63,888 bases of DNA from Nitrospirae bacterium GWB2_47_37 (GTDB taxonomy: Bacteria > Nitrospirota > Thermodesulfovibrionia > Thermodesulfovibrionales > Dissulfurispiraceae): NCBI GenBank assembly GCA_001803635.1, contig MHDU01000051.1:1-63888 (forward strand). Reading direction: 5' to 3'. Within the stretch, counting starts at the first letter, position 1. Every line of letters starts with the position of its first letter. Positions 24,947 through 33,600 of the stretch are shown piece by piece. Made by a program: the position numbers and the translations under genes. Under the pieces are notes generated by a model. That model ran no database searches. It had not been told where the DNA came from and saw nothing but the letters and a program-made list of their open reading frames with translations.

Positions 24947-25790
24947 CCCATTTCAGCTTTGTCCTTAATATCTGAAAATAATCCCGCTCGCACGGTATAA
25001 GAAGCTGCGTCGTAAATGCGGCCTTTTTTATCTCTATGATGTCGTCTTTCTTTAAAGAAAATCCGACCTGACCGTCAAGGGTGAGGAACACGTCTTCGCT
25101 CTCGGATCTGACGATAATCTCTACGGTGAAATCGTCGGGCAACACTATAGGCCTGTTTGTAAGCGTATGGGGACAGATAGGTGTAAGCACGATGCTGTTC
25201 AGAGTCGGATAGAGTATCGGTCCTCCGGCAGATAGTGAATACGCCGTAGAACCCGTGGGAGTGGCTATAATAAGTCCGTCCGCTTTGAATGTGGTCACAT
25301 AAGAATTGTTGATATATGTTTCGAGGTCTATAATTCTTGCCGGCGCGCCTTTGTTCACAACCACGTCGTTCAGGACGACAAAATCCGCGATCTTTTCTCC
25401 ATGCCTTACCACAAAAGCGGTAAGCATTATACGCTCTTCTACGGAACAGCTTCCGGAAAGCATTTTTTCGACCGCGTCGAATATCTCTTCCCTGTTGACC
25501 TCTGTAATAAACCCGAGCCCTCCAAGGTTGACGCCGAGTATCGGGATTCCTTTATCTCCAACAAGCCGGGCAACGCCGAGCATGGTGCCGTCGCCTCCGA
25601 GCACCACGATAACATCGACCATCGAGGGTATCTCCGTCCTCGAAAAGCCTTGTATGTTCAGGTTGGAAACGGTTTCGGAATCAGGGAATACGGCGTATCC
25701 CTTGCTTTCGAGCCATGGAATGAACTCCTTCAATATCTCGGCCGGTTCCGGTCTTCCTGCCTTGCCTATTATTCCGATCCGTTTCATCAC
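24936..25790 (-). CDS. nadK: NAD kinase
   Basis: The protein has 284 aa, the usual size. It has GGDGTMLGVARLV, GVNLGGLGFITEV, the catalytic-site NDVVVNKG, PTGSTAYSLSAGGPIL and LTPICPHTLTNRPIV. It phosphorylates NAD to NADP. It overlaps tsaE by 4 bp and the TPR gene by 11 bp, within the CBS-tsaE-nadK transcription unit. Confidence 0.98.
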   Translation of the reverse strand: MMKRIGIIGKAGRPEPAEILKEFIPWLESKGYAVFPDSETVSNLNIQGFSRTEIPSMVDVIVVLGGDGTMLGVARLVGDKGIPILGVNLGGLGFITEVNREEIFDAVEKMLSGSCSVEERIMLTAFVVRHGEKIADFVVLNDVVVNKGAPARIIDLETYINNSYVTTFKADGLIIATPTGSTAYSLSAGGPILYPTLNSIVLTPICPHTLTNRPIVLPDDFTVEIIVRSESEDVFLTLDGQVGFSLKKDDIIEIKKAAFTTQLLIPCERDYFQILRTKLKWGER

Positions 25791-26242
25791 TCCAACGATT
25801 CGACTCCTTCAATAATTATCTCTCTTGAATTTTCATCGATATGATCTATTCTCACTTTAACCGCATCTTCGTAGATTTCGGCAGACGGCACGGCAAGCCT
25901 CTCTGCCCACTCTACAATCGCAACCCCCTCGGAATCCATATATTCCCATATCCCGAGCGCCTCGATATCTTCCTCGCGTTCCACCCTGTAAAGGTCTATG
26001 TGATAAAAAGGCGGCGAGGTCTCGTATTCGGCGGCGATCACAAAGCTGGCGCTCCCTATATCCCTTTTTGCAATGCCGAAGGCCGATGCAACGCCTTTGA
26101 CAAATACCGTTTTACCGGCGCCGAGGTCTCCGTAAAGCAATGCCATACCTTTGCCCTTTGCCTTTAAAAGCCTTCCGAGTTTAAACCCCAATTCTTCCGT
26201 TTCGGACGGAGAATTTGTAATAATCCGCAGATCATGGCTCAT
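25787..26242 (-). CDS. tsaE: tRNA threonylcarbamoyladenosine synthesis ATPase TsaE
   Basis: The protein has 151 aa, full length. It has Walker A GDLGAGKTVFVKG, switch-like SASFVIAAEYE, then HIDLYRVEREEDIEALGI and VAIVEWAERL. TsaE is the ATPase of the TsaB-TsaD-TsaE complex that makes t6A37 in tRNA. Partners tsaB and tsaD are not in the window. It lies 18 bp after the CBS gene. Confidence 0.96.
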   Translation of the reverse strand: MSHDLRIITNSPSETEELGFKLGRLLKAKGKGMALLYGDLGAGKTVFVKGVASAFGIAKRDIGSASFVIAAEYETSPPFYHIDLYRVEREEDIEALGIWEYMDSEGVAIVEWAERLAVPSAEIYEDAVKVRIDHIDENSREIIIEGVESLE

Positions 26243-26260
26243 AGTCTATTGCCGCCGAGG

Positions 26261-26710
26261 CTATTTAGACATTCCCTTAATCATATCCATCTTGCCGATT
26301 ATGCCGATAATCTTTTTGCCGTCGACAACCGGGATCAAATGGACATTTTTTCCCGTCATGATGTCGGCTATATCCTCAACCGATGCGTCTTCGGTAACGG
26401 TTATGACATCCTTTGTGCAGATATCATCCACGGTAACCGCCGCCATTTTTTTCATCTCTTTTTCGAGCTTTCCGGGGCTTTCGAGCATTATAAAGGCATC
26501 GAACAGCCTGACGACGGTAGGGATATGAAACCTCTTGTTCTGGCTTATAAGGTCGTTCTCCGTGACAATGCCGTACAGATTGCCGTCCCCGTCCACAACC
26601 GGCGCTCCGCTGATTTTATGTTCCATGAGCGTGCGCGCAAGCCCTTCTATCGTAACAGCCGGGCCGACCGTTATTATTTCCTTTGTCATTATGTCTTTAG
26701 CTTTCAGCAT
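26261..26710 (-). CDS. CBS-pair domain protein
   Basis: The protein has 149 aa and consists of two CBS motifs: residues 1-60 (AKDIMTKEIITVGPAVTIEG, GAPVVDGDGNLYGIVTENDL) and 85-147 (KDVITVTEDASVEDIADIM, LIPVVDGKKIIGIIGKMD). CBS pairs bind adenine nucleotides such as AMP, ATP or SAM and act as energy sensors. AAGGAGATGCA precedes the ATG. It is the first gene after a strong promoter. Confidence 0.94.
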   Translation of the reverse strand: MLKAKDIMTKEIITVGPAVTIEGLARTLMEHKISGAPVVDGDGNLYGIVTENDLISQNKRFHIPTVVRLFDAFIMLESPGKLEKEMKKMAAVTVDDICTKDVITVTEDASVEDIADIMTGKNVHLIPVVDGKKIIGIIGKMDMIKGMSK

Positions 26711-26742
26711 TGCATCTCCTTTGTGTTATCTTCCATGCATCT

Positions 26743-26771
26743 ATTATAAACCGTTAAGCGGTATCAAACAA
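26743..26771 (-). promoter_or_regulatory. Promoter of the CBS-tsaE-nadK operon
   Basis: TTGTTT (26766-26771), 17-nt spacer, perfect TATAAT (26743-26748). The spacer contains the palindrome ACCGCTTAACGGT, a possible operator. The promoter overlaps the end of pgeF. Confidence 0.7.
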
Positions 26772-27438
26772 TCCCTATGAAGCCGCACTGTCTTCCCGTA
26801 ACACCCTTCGCATATCGGTACGAATAATATTTTTCGGGCAGGCAGGAGGTGCATTCCTCCGACATCCATATATTGTCCGCAGGAACTCCTGAATAAAGCG
26901 CCTGATATTTATTAGCGGTAGGCAGATCAAGGCAATATTTCTCCCCTCTTTTTATAAAATATTCGCCCTCTCCGGTTGCCTTGCTCACCGCCTCAATAAC
27001 CTCATATCCTACATTATAACAGCACCAGCGTATTGCAGTCCCGACGGCAATCAATATATCGTCCGGCGATGAGTAAAACCTGTCCGACATCGCCTGTATC
27101 GTGTTCCCCAGTATTCCGGCTGCGGTTCCCCTCCATCCGGCGTGAACGGCGCCTACTATATGCCTTTTAGCATCATACAGAAGAACAGGCACGCAGTCCG
27201 CAGTCTGAACTCCAATCAGAATACCTTTCCTATCCGTAATAACGGCATCGGCTACCTTAGGCTCAGTGTCATAATCGAGCGTCAAAACCTTATCCGTATG
27301 CTTCTGAACGGGCAAATATATATTATCCGCCGATATGCCGGCTATTTTTGAAACGCCGGCCTTATCGCAGCTGGACGCCTTTGTAGTGAAAAAGGCCTTT
27401 ACCGGCATTTTATGAAAAACAGGAGGGTTTATTATCAT
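26764..27438 (-). CDS. pgeF: PgeF/YfiH family polyphenol oxidase-like purine nucleoside phosphorylase
   Basis: The protein has 224 aa. It shows VQTADCVPVLLYD, AVHAGWRGTAAGI and CCYNVGYEV, carrying the two-His-one-Cys zinc site of the YfiH/laccase-domain family. Members have adenosine deaminase and nucleoside phosphorylase activity, and some edit peptidoglycan precursors. It starts 4 bp after the nnr gene and ends over the CBS promoter. Confidence 0.93.
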   Translation of the reverse strand: MIINPPVFHKMPVKAFFTTKASSCDKAGVSKIAGISADNIYLPVQKHTDKVLTLDYDTEPKVADAVITDRKGILIGVQTADCVPVLLYDAKRHIVGAVHAGWRGTAAGILGNTIQAMSDRFYSSPDDILIAVGTAIRWCCYNVGYEVIEAVSKATGEGEYFIKRGEKYCLDLPTANKYQALYSGVPADNIWMSEECTSCLPEKYYSYRYAKGVTGRQCGFIGIV

Positions 27439-27442
27439 CTTC

Positions 27443-28999
27443 TCATTTAGAGAATGCCGCCGGCAAAAAATCTATAATATCGGAGGCGATCATGGAATAT
27501 TCGCCCATGCGCTCTGCGGCCATGTCTCCCGCAAGACCGTGAAGATACGCTCCAGCCATGGAAGCGTCTGTAGGATTCAACCCCTGCCCCAATAGAGACG
27601 CTATCACACCCGTTAAAACATCGCCGGAGCCGGCAGTAGCCATGCCGGGATTGCCTGTAGGGTTTATAAACACATCGCCGTCCGGTTCCGCAACAATGGT
27701 CGGAACTCCTTTTAAAACAAGATACGTTCCTGTTTCCTTTGAAAATGATATAGCAGTATTAATTCTGTCTCTTCCTATTTTTTTTACTGCCTGCCCCCTG
27801 CCCGTTGACGCCGACAAGAGCCTCGCCATCTCCCCCGCATGCGGCGTGAGGATAATAGGGGCTTTTGCTTTCTGCAAAACTCCTATCGCCTCTTGCCTAT
27901 TGCCTATTGGCCTACTCAGCGAATTTATTCCGTCCGCATCAATCACCATCGGGACCGTGGATTTTTGAACGAGTCCGTTTACTATCTTTTCCGTGCCGCT
28001 TGAAACCCCGATGCCGGGACCGACAGCAATAATATCCGCCTTTTGAGCGGCGAACGTAAGAATTTGATCTATTGCTTTAGACGAGAGTATCCCGCTTCCG
28101 TCATCCGCTAAAGGCAATGTCATCTCCTCCGTAACCCTGCCCTGAAACACATCCATCAGCGATTCGGGAACTCCGAGAGTAACAAGCCCTGCGCCGCTTC
28201 TGAGACACGCCTTTGCAGCCATCAATGCCGCTCCGGTCTTTCCCTTTGATCCCGCTATTATAAAGACATGGCCGTAATCGCCCTTATGGGAATATTTCGG
28301 CCTCTGGAGGATCGAACCGGCTATATGTTCTTTGCATATGAGATTCGCCTTTATCCCGCTGGATGCGAGAAGCCTTTCAGGAAATCCTATATCCTCAATA
28401 AAGAGCCTGCCCGTGCATTCCGCGCCCGGATACAGATAATGTCCGCGTTTAGGAAGTCCGAAGGTTACGGTAAAATCGGCCTTTACAGCTTCTCCTAATA
28501 TTTCTCCCGTGTCCGAAGAAACGCCCGACGGCATATCGACCGATATGACAGGAGCCTCCGAATTGTTTATAAACTCAAAAATTCCGGCAAGATTCCCTTT
28601 CACAGGGCGGCTGAGGCCTGTTCCGAATACGGCGTCAATAATGACCGCGCTGTGAATATCCTTTGCATTAACGGCATTGCGAAATTCTATAGGCATGCCG
28701 ATCTTTTTCGCTATCTGATACTGCTTGTTACAGTCAGGACTGAGATCATTTTTTTTAACGCAAATTAAAACATGTACATTAAAACCCCGATTGTAGAGAT
28801 CGCGCGCGGCAACAATGCCGTCTCCGCCGTTGTTTCCTCCGCCGCAAAGGGCAATAACCTTCTTCTCCGGATAAAGTTCTCTAACCTTTGAAGCAACCGC
28901 AAGACCGGCCCTTTCCATAAGGACTAACGACGGAATGCCGTAGTCCTTAATGGTAATCCTGTCGATCTCACGCATTTCCTGAGATGTAACGACTTTCAT
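27443..28999 (-). CDS. nnr: Bifunctional NAD(P)H-hydrate epimerase and ADP-dependent dehydratase
   Basis: The protein has 518 aa. Residues 1-215 are the epimerase (YjeF_N: ALCGGGNNGGDGIVAARDL, SVDMPSGVSSDTGE). Residues 230-518 are the dehydratase/kinase-like domain (GSKGKTGAALMAAKACLRSGAG, ILTPHAGEMARLL, TAGSGDVLTGVIASLLGQG). The pair repairs hydrated NAD(P)H. GNRQEAIGV in the dehydratase domain is encoded by four 7-nt units, placed before AKAPIILTPHAGE. Confidence 0.97.
   Translation of the reverse strand: MKVVTSQEMREIDRITIKDYGIPSLVLMERAGLAVASKVRELYPEKKVIALCGGGNNGGDGIVAARDLYNRGFNVHVLICVKKNDLSPDCNKQYQIAKKIGMPIEFRNAVNAKDIHSAVIIDAVFGTGLSRPVKGNLAGIFEFINNSEAPVISVDMPSGVSSDTGEILGEAVKADFTVTFGLPKRGHYLYPGAECTGRLFIEDIGFPERLLASSGIKANLICKEHIAGSILQRPKYSHKGDYGHVFIIAGSKGKTGAALMAAKACLRSGAGLVTLGVPESLMDVFQGRVTEEMTLPLADDGSGILSSKAIDQILTFAAQKADIIAVGPGIGVSSGTEKIVNGLVQKSTVPMVIDADGINSLSRPIGNRQEAIGVLQKAKAPIILTPHAGEMARLLSASTGRGQAVKKIGRDRINTAISFSKETGTYLVLKGVPTIVAEPDGDVFINPTGNPGMATAGSGDVLTGVIASLLGQGLNPTDASMAGAYLHGLAGDMAAERMGEYSMIASDIIDFLPAAFSK
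27883..27910. repeat. Four 7-nt units inside nnr
   Basis: Units: CTATCGC, CTCTTGC, CTATTGC, CTATTGG. The same CTATTGC unit is found in the intergenic gap after pgsA at 58947. Confidence 0.85.
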
Positions 29000-29021
29000 A
29001 TTTTAACCCCTCATACCCCTC

Positions 29022-29432
29022 TTACTGCGCAATCCATCCCTTTTCAATAAGCCATTGTTCCGCCCATGAGACAAAACTTTTTGCGTTGTCAAGAAGCCTT
29101 TTTGCCTGCTCCGCTGTTATAACTGCCTGTTCGTCGTAATCGCCCCAGCTTCTCAAATTAAAGGCATCCCGCAAAACCTTAGACCAAATAGGATCTATTT
29201 CTTTCTTATTCACAAATTCTCTGTCTAACAAGGAAATAACGCCGTAATGTTTTGATGTTCCGAGTTCCTTGGTCAGAATGATTGCAAGCGCTGCATAAAA
29301 CATTGCATAGTATCCCCTATTGACTACACCATTATGTTGTTGAATGTTATAAAGAGCTTCGGCCTGAATTAGGGTGTCTTTCGCTTTTTTAATGTTGTTG
29401 CCGATAAGAATGGAAATATCATCTTTTTTCAT
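29022..29432 (-). CDS. HEPN-domain protein, putative toxin of an MNT-HEPN pair
   Basis: The protein has 136 aa, all helical. It matches PF05168-type HEPN proteins: NRGYYAMFYAALAIILTKE, SKHYGVISLLDREFV and FNLRSWGDYDE. The RxxxDY pattern replaces the RxxxxH motif of nuclease-type HEPN toxins, so RNase activity is uncertain. Its start overlaps the nucleotidyltransferase stop by 4 bp. The pair is typical of HEPN-MNT toxin-antitoxin modules, in which the MNT partner neutralises HEPN by modification. Confidence 0.88.
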   Translation of the reverse strand: MKKDDISILIGNNIKKAKDTLIQAEALYNIQQHNGVVNRGYYAMFYAALAIILTKELGTSKHYGVISLLDREFVNKKEIDPIWSKVLRDAFNLRSWGDYDEQAVITAEQAKRLLDNAKSFVSWAEQWLIEKGWIAQ

Positions 29433-29770
29433 AAAACCACCCCTTCATTATGAACTGCTCTAATAAAAGGCGAAGAGCGGCGCGGGGTATCCCATACATC
29501 GCTTTTGCGATAAACAACCGCTTGAATGACCCTGTCATTATCAAATCCGACTCCCCATGCAATATCGTTTATCTGCGTCCTAATCGTTTCAATATCGTAT
29601 GCGTCCGGCACTTCGACATAAATATCAATATCGCTGAACTCCTCCATTTCTCCGCGTGCAGCCGAGCCGTATAATAAAACCTTGGCATCAGGAAACAAAG
29701 CATGAATCCGTTCCGCAAATTTTTTGCCGATTTCAAGAGCCGCTAAATCTGCCTGTTTTACTGTCGCCAT
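29429..29770 (-). CDS. Minimal nucleotidyltransferase, putative antitoxin partner of HEPN
   Basis: The protein has 113 aa. The pol-beta-type signature GSAARGEMEEFSDIDIYVEV (GSx10DxD) holds the two catalytic Asp. AGGAGGTGATAC precedes the ATG. In characterised pairs MntA-type proteins AMPylate a HEPN tyrosine. Here the HEPN has a Tyr in its DY motif, which would be a natural target. The upstream 36-aa membrane-peptide gene has an almost identical ribosome binding site. Confidence 0.92.
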   Translation of the reverse strand: MATVKQADLAALEIGKKFAERIHALFPDAKVLLYGSAARGEMEEFSDIDIYVEVPDAYDIETIRTQINDIAWGVGFDNDRVIQAVVYRKSDVWDTPRRSSPFIRAVHNEGVVL

Positions 29771-29828
29771 GTATCACCTCCTAAAGCTGTCTGCTCTTAT
29801 TTTACCTTAATCTTATCTCCAAATGTAG

Positions 29829-29939
29829 TCAGCGAGCAGTCAAAACAAAAAGCAGAACGAGAACAAGGAATCCGATTGCCAGAAAAACAAAAAAAGTTTT
29901 TAAAAGAAATTTAACATCAAACTCTATCTCTATTTTCAA
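29829..29939 (-). CDS. 36-aa single-span membrane peptide
   Basis: A 36-codon frame opens with TTG at 29939, 7 nt after a perfect GGAGG in GGGGAGGTGATACC. The product starts charged (MKIEIEFDVKF), continues as one hydrophobic helix of about 20 residues and ends LTAR. The strong ribosome binding site and position just before the MNT-HEPN pair suggest a real co-transcribed gene. Small single-span peptides of this kind include type I toxins and regulators of membrane enzymes. I recognise no family. Confidence 0.6.
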   Translation of the reverse strand: MKIEIEFDVKFLLKTFFVFLAIGFLVLVLLFVLTAR

Positions 29940-29973
29940 GGTATCACCTCCCCCTCAAATTCCTTCAGAAAAT

Positions 29974-30002
29974 CATTTACTTCTGCCATTTCATGTTATA
30001 AT
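29974..30002 (+). promoter_or_regulatory. Candidate promoter before the 48-aa membrane peptide
   Basis: Perfect TATAAT at 29997-30002 with a weak CATTTA at 29974-29979 (17-nt spacer). The ATG at 30008 is 5 nt beyond the -10 box, so any transcript would be leaderless. Confidence 0.45.
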
Positions 30003-30007
30003 GTTCT

Positions 30008-30154
30008 ATGAATCTTGTTAACATTCTCATATGGGCAGCAGGGCTTAATATCGCTTTATACGGCGGCATCATAGGCATACTTGCCTTACTCGTCAATCCC
30101 TTCTTTGGCATCGCTATCCTTGCCATTATTATTGTCATCGCGAAGTATCTGTAA
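30008..30154 (+). CDS. 48-aa hydrophobic peptide, plus strand
   Basis: A 48-codon frame starts at ATG 30008. The product is almost wholly hydrophobic, with two helices (residues 3-16 and 18-45) separated by YGG, ending IAKYL. No Shine-Dalgarno sequence is present, but a TATAAT box sits just upstream. It runs against the surrounding genes and ends next to the relic of a restriction-modification gene. No family is recognised, and a chance frame cannot be excluded. Confidence 0.45.
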   Translation: MNLVNILIWAAGLNIALYGGIIGILALLVNPFFGIAILAIIIVIAKYL

Positions 30155-30165
30155 TTCCTTTTCCA

Positions 30166-30234
30166 CTACCGCAGGCATCTCTCCTCTTCCGTTACCCCAT
30201 AAAGCCCATAGACAATATCGTCTATCTGTTGCTC
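30166..30234 (-). pseudogene. C-terminal relic of a second Eco57I-like restriction-modification gene
   Basis: The 22 codons before the stop at 30166 read EQQIDDIVYGLYGVTEEER plus three residues. The intact enzyme at 30692 ends DEKIDEIVYGLYGITKEERR plus four residues. The DNA shares 27 of 28 bases at 30200-30227 and 30732-30759. Only the last 23 codons survive; the upstream part is replaced by the 140-aa coiled-coil gene. Confidence 0.75.
30200..30227. repeat. 28-bp direct repeat, copy 1
   Basis: It differs by one base from 30732-30759. The two copies flank the 140-aa membrane/coiled-coil gene in the same orientation. They derive from the conserved C-terminus of the restriction-modification gene. 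Confidence 0.85.
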
Positions 30235-30239
30235 ATAAA

Positions 30240-30662
30240 CTATTTATTTGACTGGATAAGTTTGTCTTCTACCGTAGAAGTCGTTTTAGCATTTGTGAAA
30301 ACCGTTTCGTGATAAATAGTTCTGATTTCTTTAGCTGTTTCTTTAGATATCATGCCAACTTCTACAAGCTTATTTAACTTTGTTTCAAATACAGTCTGTT
30401 TTTCAATCATTGTTTGTTGCGATTTGCTCAGTTCTTCTTGTTGTTTAATTATTTTTTCTCGGTGTTTCTGACCTTCTTCTCTAAGTCTCTCAAATTCTTT
30501 ATCTTTTTCATATTTCAAAAAACCTTGAAAGGTGTATAGCCCAATACAAAGTACTGCGGAGAATATCAGAATATAATTACGTTTTTTCCCTTTCCAGATA
30601 AAAGGTGTGAGGGTTATAGAAAGAATAAGTATTCCAATTAATGCATCAAGCCACGTTATCAT
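30240..30662 (-). CDS. Membrane protein with two N-terminal TM helices and cytoplasmic coiled coil
   Basis: The protein has 140 aa and starts at ATG after GAGGAAATT. Residues 5-22 and 29-48 are membrane helices. Residues 52-105 form a highly charged coiled coil (EKDKEFERLREEGQKHREK, then QQEELSKSQQTMIEKQ). A Ser/Thr-rich tail follows. No domain is recognised. It lies between the relic and the intact copy of the same restriction-modification C-terminus, so it is probably a passenger of a recombination event and part of the accessory island. Confidence 0.7.
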   Translation of the reverse strand: MITWLDALIGILILSITLTPFIWKGKKRNYILIFSAVLCIGLYTFQGFLKYEKDKEFERLREEGQKHREKIIKQQEELSKSQQTMIEKQTVFETKLNKLVEVGMISKETAKEIRTIYHETVFTNAKTTSTVEDKLIQSNK

Positions 30663-30691
30663 AATTTCCTCGGTATTTCAAAATCAAATAT

Positions 30692-33600
30692 TTATCCCTC
30701 AATTATCCTCCTCTCCTCCTTGGTAATTCCGTAAAGCCCATAGACAATCTCGTCTATCTTTTCGTCTGTAACAGCAATTTCCCGCTCTATTTTATCCCTC
30801 TCTGCCGACGGTGGGAGGGAGTTTTTCTTTTTGTGCAGTTCAAGCATACGGTCTATGAGGGAGACGAGTTTGTCGTGGATGGCTTTTTCTGAGGGGTTGT
30901 TAAAGTCTATGGTGCGGATGGGAAGGCGTGAAATATACATCGGCTTGTATTCGAAATAACCGCCTTGCTTTGTCGAAGCGATGGAATGCATGACAAAATC
31001 GGAAACCTTTGAATTCAATATTCCGAGAAGATATAAATCATCAGTAGAGATGATTGTGGTTTTATCATTGGAATAAAAACCTTCTCTGTCAAAGGCATAT
31101 GACGCACTTTTTACTATTGCGGGGACTATTATTTTAGGCTTTTCAAATTCTTCGTAATAATCACACGCCCTTAGTTCCCACCAGTATTCACCCTTGTCAT
31201 AGCGTTTTTTACCTCTATCTGCAAATGGGGCAAGATATGAAGCTATTGCCGGATAAGTCTCGCTGAACCAAAGCCATGCGTTCTTTTCGGTCATGCCCGA
31301 AGTTCGTAATCGGGCATCCAGTTGTCGTTTCTCTGGATTCCCGCCTTCGCGGGAATGACTTATCTGTGCATGAGTCCAGCCCTTAGGCATCAAAATCAAA
31401 TACCGTTCGCTTTGCGGTGACTCATAGCGTTTGACATCACGCCCTAAAAGAAATGGCTTAATCATCTCTTTGCTTTTAGAAATTTCTTTTATTAAACGAT
31501 TCTTTGTCTCTTCATCAATGACAAACGCCTCATTAAGACCTGTCTTTATGCCATAGAAAATCTTTCCTTTTACATACTCACCCAACGGACTACCTGCTTT
31601 GCGCAATTTGTTCAAAAGGTTCTGAGACTGTTTATTGACCAGTGACCAGCCTTTGTCGTCGAGAGATGATTTTTCAATAGCAAATGAATTTTCTGAGACA
31701 TAGTCAGAGAGCTTGCTAAAGTTAAGGGTTTTTACTTGCGTTGCGCTGAACTGTGAAGCGGCAGTCCCTTTACGGATACGAACAATGCACGGATAAGTGG
31801 TTGCACTCTCGAAAACAGGTAAATCTCCAAAGTCTGTTATCTCCTCAATGCGCTGTTTCTTCATCCATCTGCGGAGTGGTTCGCCATAATTTGCACGCAT
31901 CCACTTGTTTGCAACGATATAGCTGAAAAGGCCATTGGTTTTTAAAAGTGAAACGCCTTTTTCAATAAAGTAGGCGTAGAGGTCAGCCGTGCCATGATAG
32001 ACCTCGTAGCGCTTTTGGAAATATTCCTTGAACTCTCCAATCATCTCTTGTCTCACATACGGCGGATTTCCTATCACGCAATCAAACCCGCTGTTCGCCA
32101 TAATCTCGCCGAAGCCGACACTTTTTGAATTCCAGTCAAAGGGATTGATGCGGCTCTTATCTTCATCAGACAATTCAGCTACAGGGACAGTCCCGAATCT
32201 ACGGCCTTTGGCCCGTAATTCTGGGGCAGTCCCTTCGTAAAGTTGTCCCTGTTCAAATATGTCATACCCGATCAAACTATTGCCGCATTTTATGTTATTC
32301 CCCAGAGACGGCAGAAGATGCTGCTTTCTCGGCAGCAGCCCTCTCTCGCCTTCAAGTGCCTTGAGATAGAGGCTCATCATGGTTATCTCAACAGCTTGAG
32401 GGTCAATGTCTACTCCGAAAATATTATTTCTCAAAATCTTTGCCTTTTCATGGATTGGAAGAGCCAATTCTTCCGGCGATATTTTCCAGTACGGGAACAG
32501 GTGAAGCGTCTGCGCCTCTTTCGGATGCTCGCGGTAGTATTTGAGATGATAGTCAATCAGATATTGATAAGCTCCTAAAAGAAACGAGCCGGAGCCGCAC
32601 GCAGGGTCAAGAATCTTTATCTTCTCTATCTGTCTGGGCGTCTTGCCCTCTACAAGCTTACCGACTGTGTTTTTTACGATGTAATCAACGATATATTTCG
32701 GCGTATAGTAAACTCCGCCCGCCTTTCTTACCTCCGGCTTTTCTTCGACCTTTACCCTTTGAGGCGTTACCCGTATTGTGCTTCCAAGATAGCGTTCATA
32801 AATGCTTCCAAGAAGCTCAACTCCGATAGCGTCAAAGCGGTAACGGCTTTTAGGGAAATAGAGGTTTTCAATTATGTCCGATAAAAGGGAAGAATCCGTT
32901 TCTGCCGTTTCACAGGCATGCGGCTTGAATATGTCGCCGTTAAGGTCGTCATTAATTTCTTTAAAGAGGTCTTTCAGGTGCGTCATTATGGGCTTTCTCT
33001 TGCCCTCTTCCTTCCATTGAGCGGCGATTTCCCATAATTCCCTGTCCGGCCGTATCCTCCTGTCCTCTGCAATACGGATAAATACAATCCGGTCGAGCAG
33101 TCTTTGAACAACATCGTTCAGAAGCTTTGCATCGAATTCAGGATTTCTTTTATGAATATCCTTTGCAAGCTCTGTGCGCCAATCCGTAAGGTCTTCGAGG
33201 AAAGATTTATCGGGCGGAATTCTGAGTCTCTTGCTCTTTGTGTCTTTCGGCAGCAAGGCTTCTAATGAACCCTGCTCAACTCTTTCCTTTGACAGCTCCC
33301 ATAATTTTTCAATGCCGGCAAGATAGTCCGTGTATTTGAAGTCGAGGATTAAACCTTCATTCGGGAATTTTGGATTCGGCTTTAAAGACGCGTCATAAAG
33401 CCTGAACTCTTCAAAGTCTGTAAGAATTACAAAATAGACCTCTTTAGTTGACCATGCATAACTTTTTGCTTGAAGGATATGGTTTATATCATCGAGGGCA
33501 ACTGAAGGGGCCTTTGCTTCAATAAAGAATTTTGTCGCGCCGTTTATCCTGAAATTATAATCCGGCCTCCCTGTGGTTTCGGGCGAGAGTTCGACAATCA

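Larger units (their letters stand above)
29771..30239. other. Gene-poor gap with two micro-ORFs and a relic
   Basis: This 469-bp stretch has no gene above 50 codons. It holds the MNT gene's ribosome binding site, the 36-aa minus-strand peptide (29829-29939), a candidate promoter and 48-aa plus-strand peptide (29974-30154), and the 3' relic of a restriction-modification gene (30166-30234). Confidence 0.7.
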
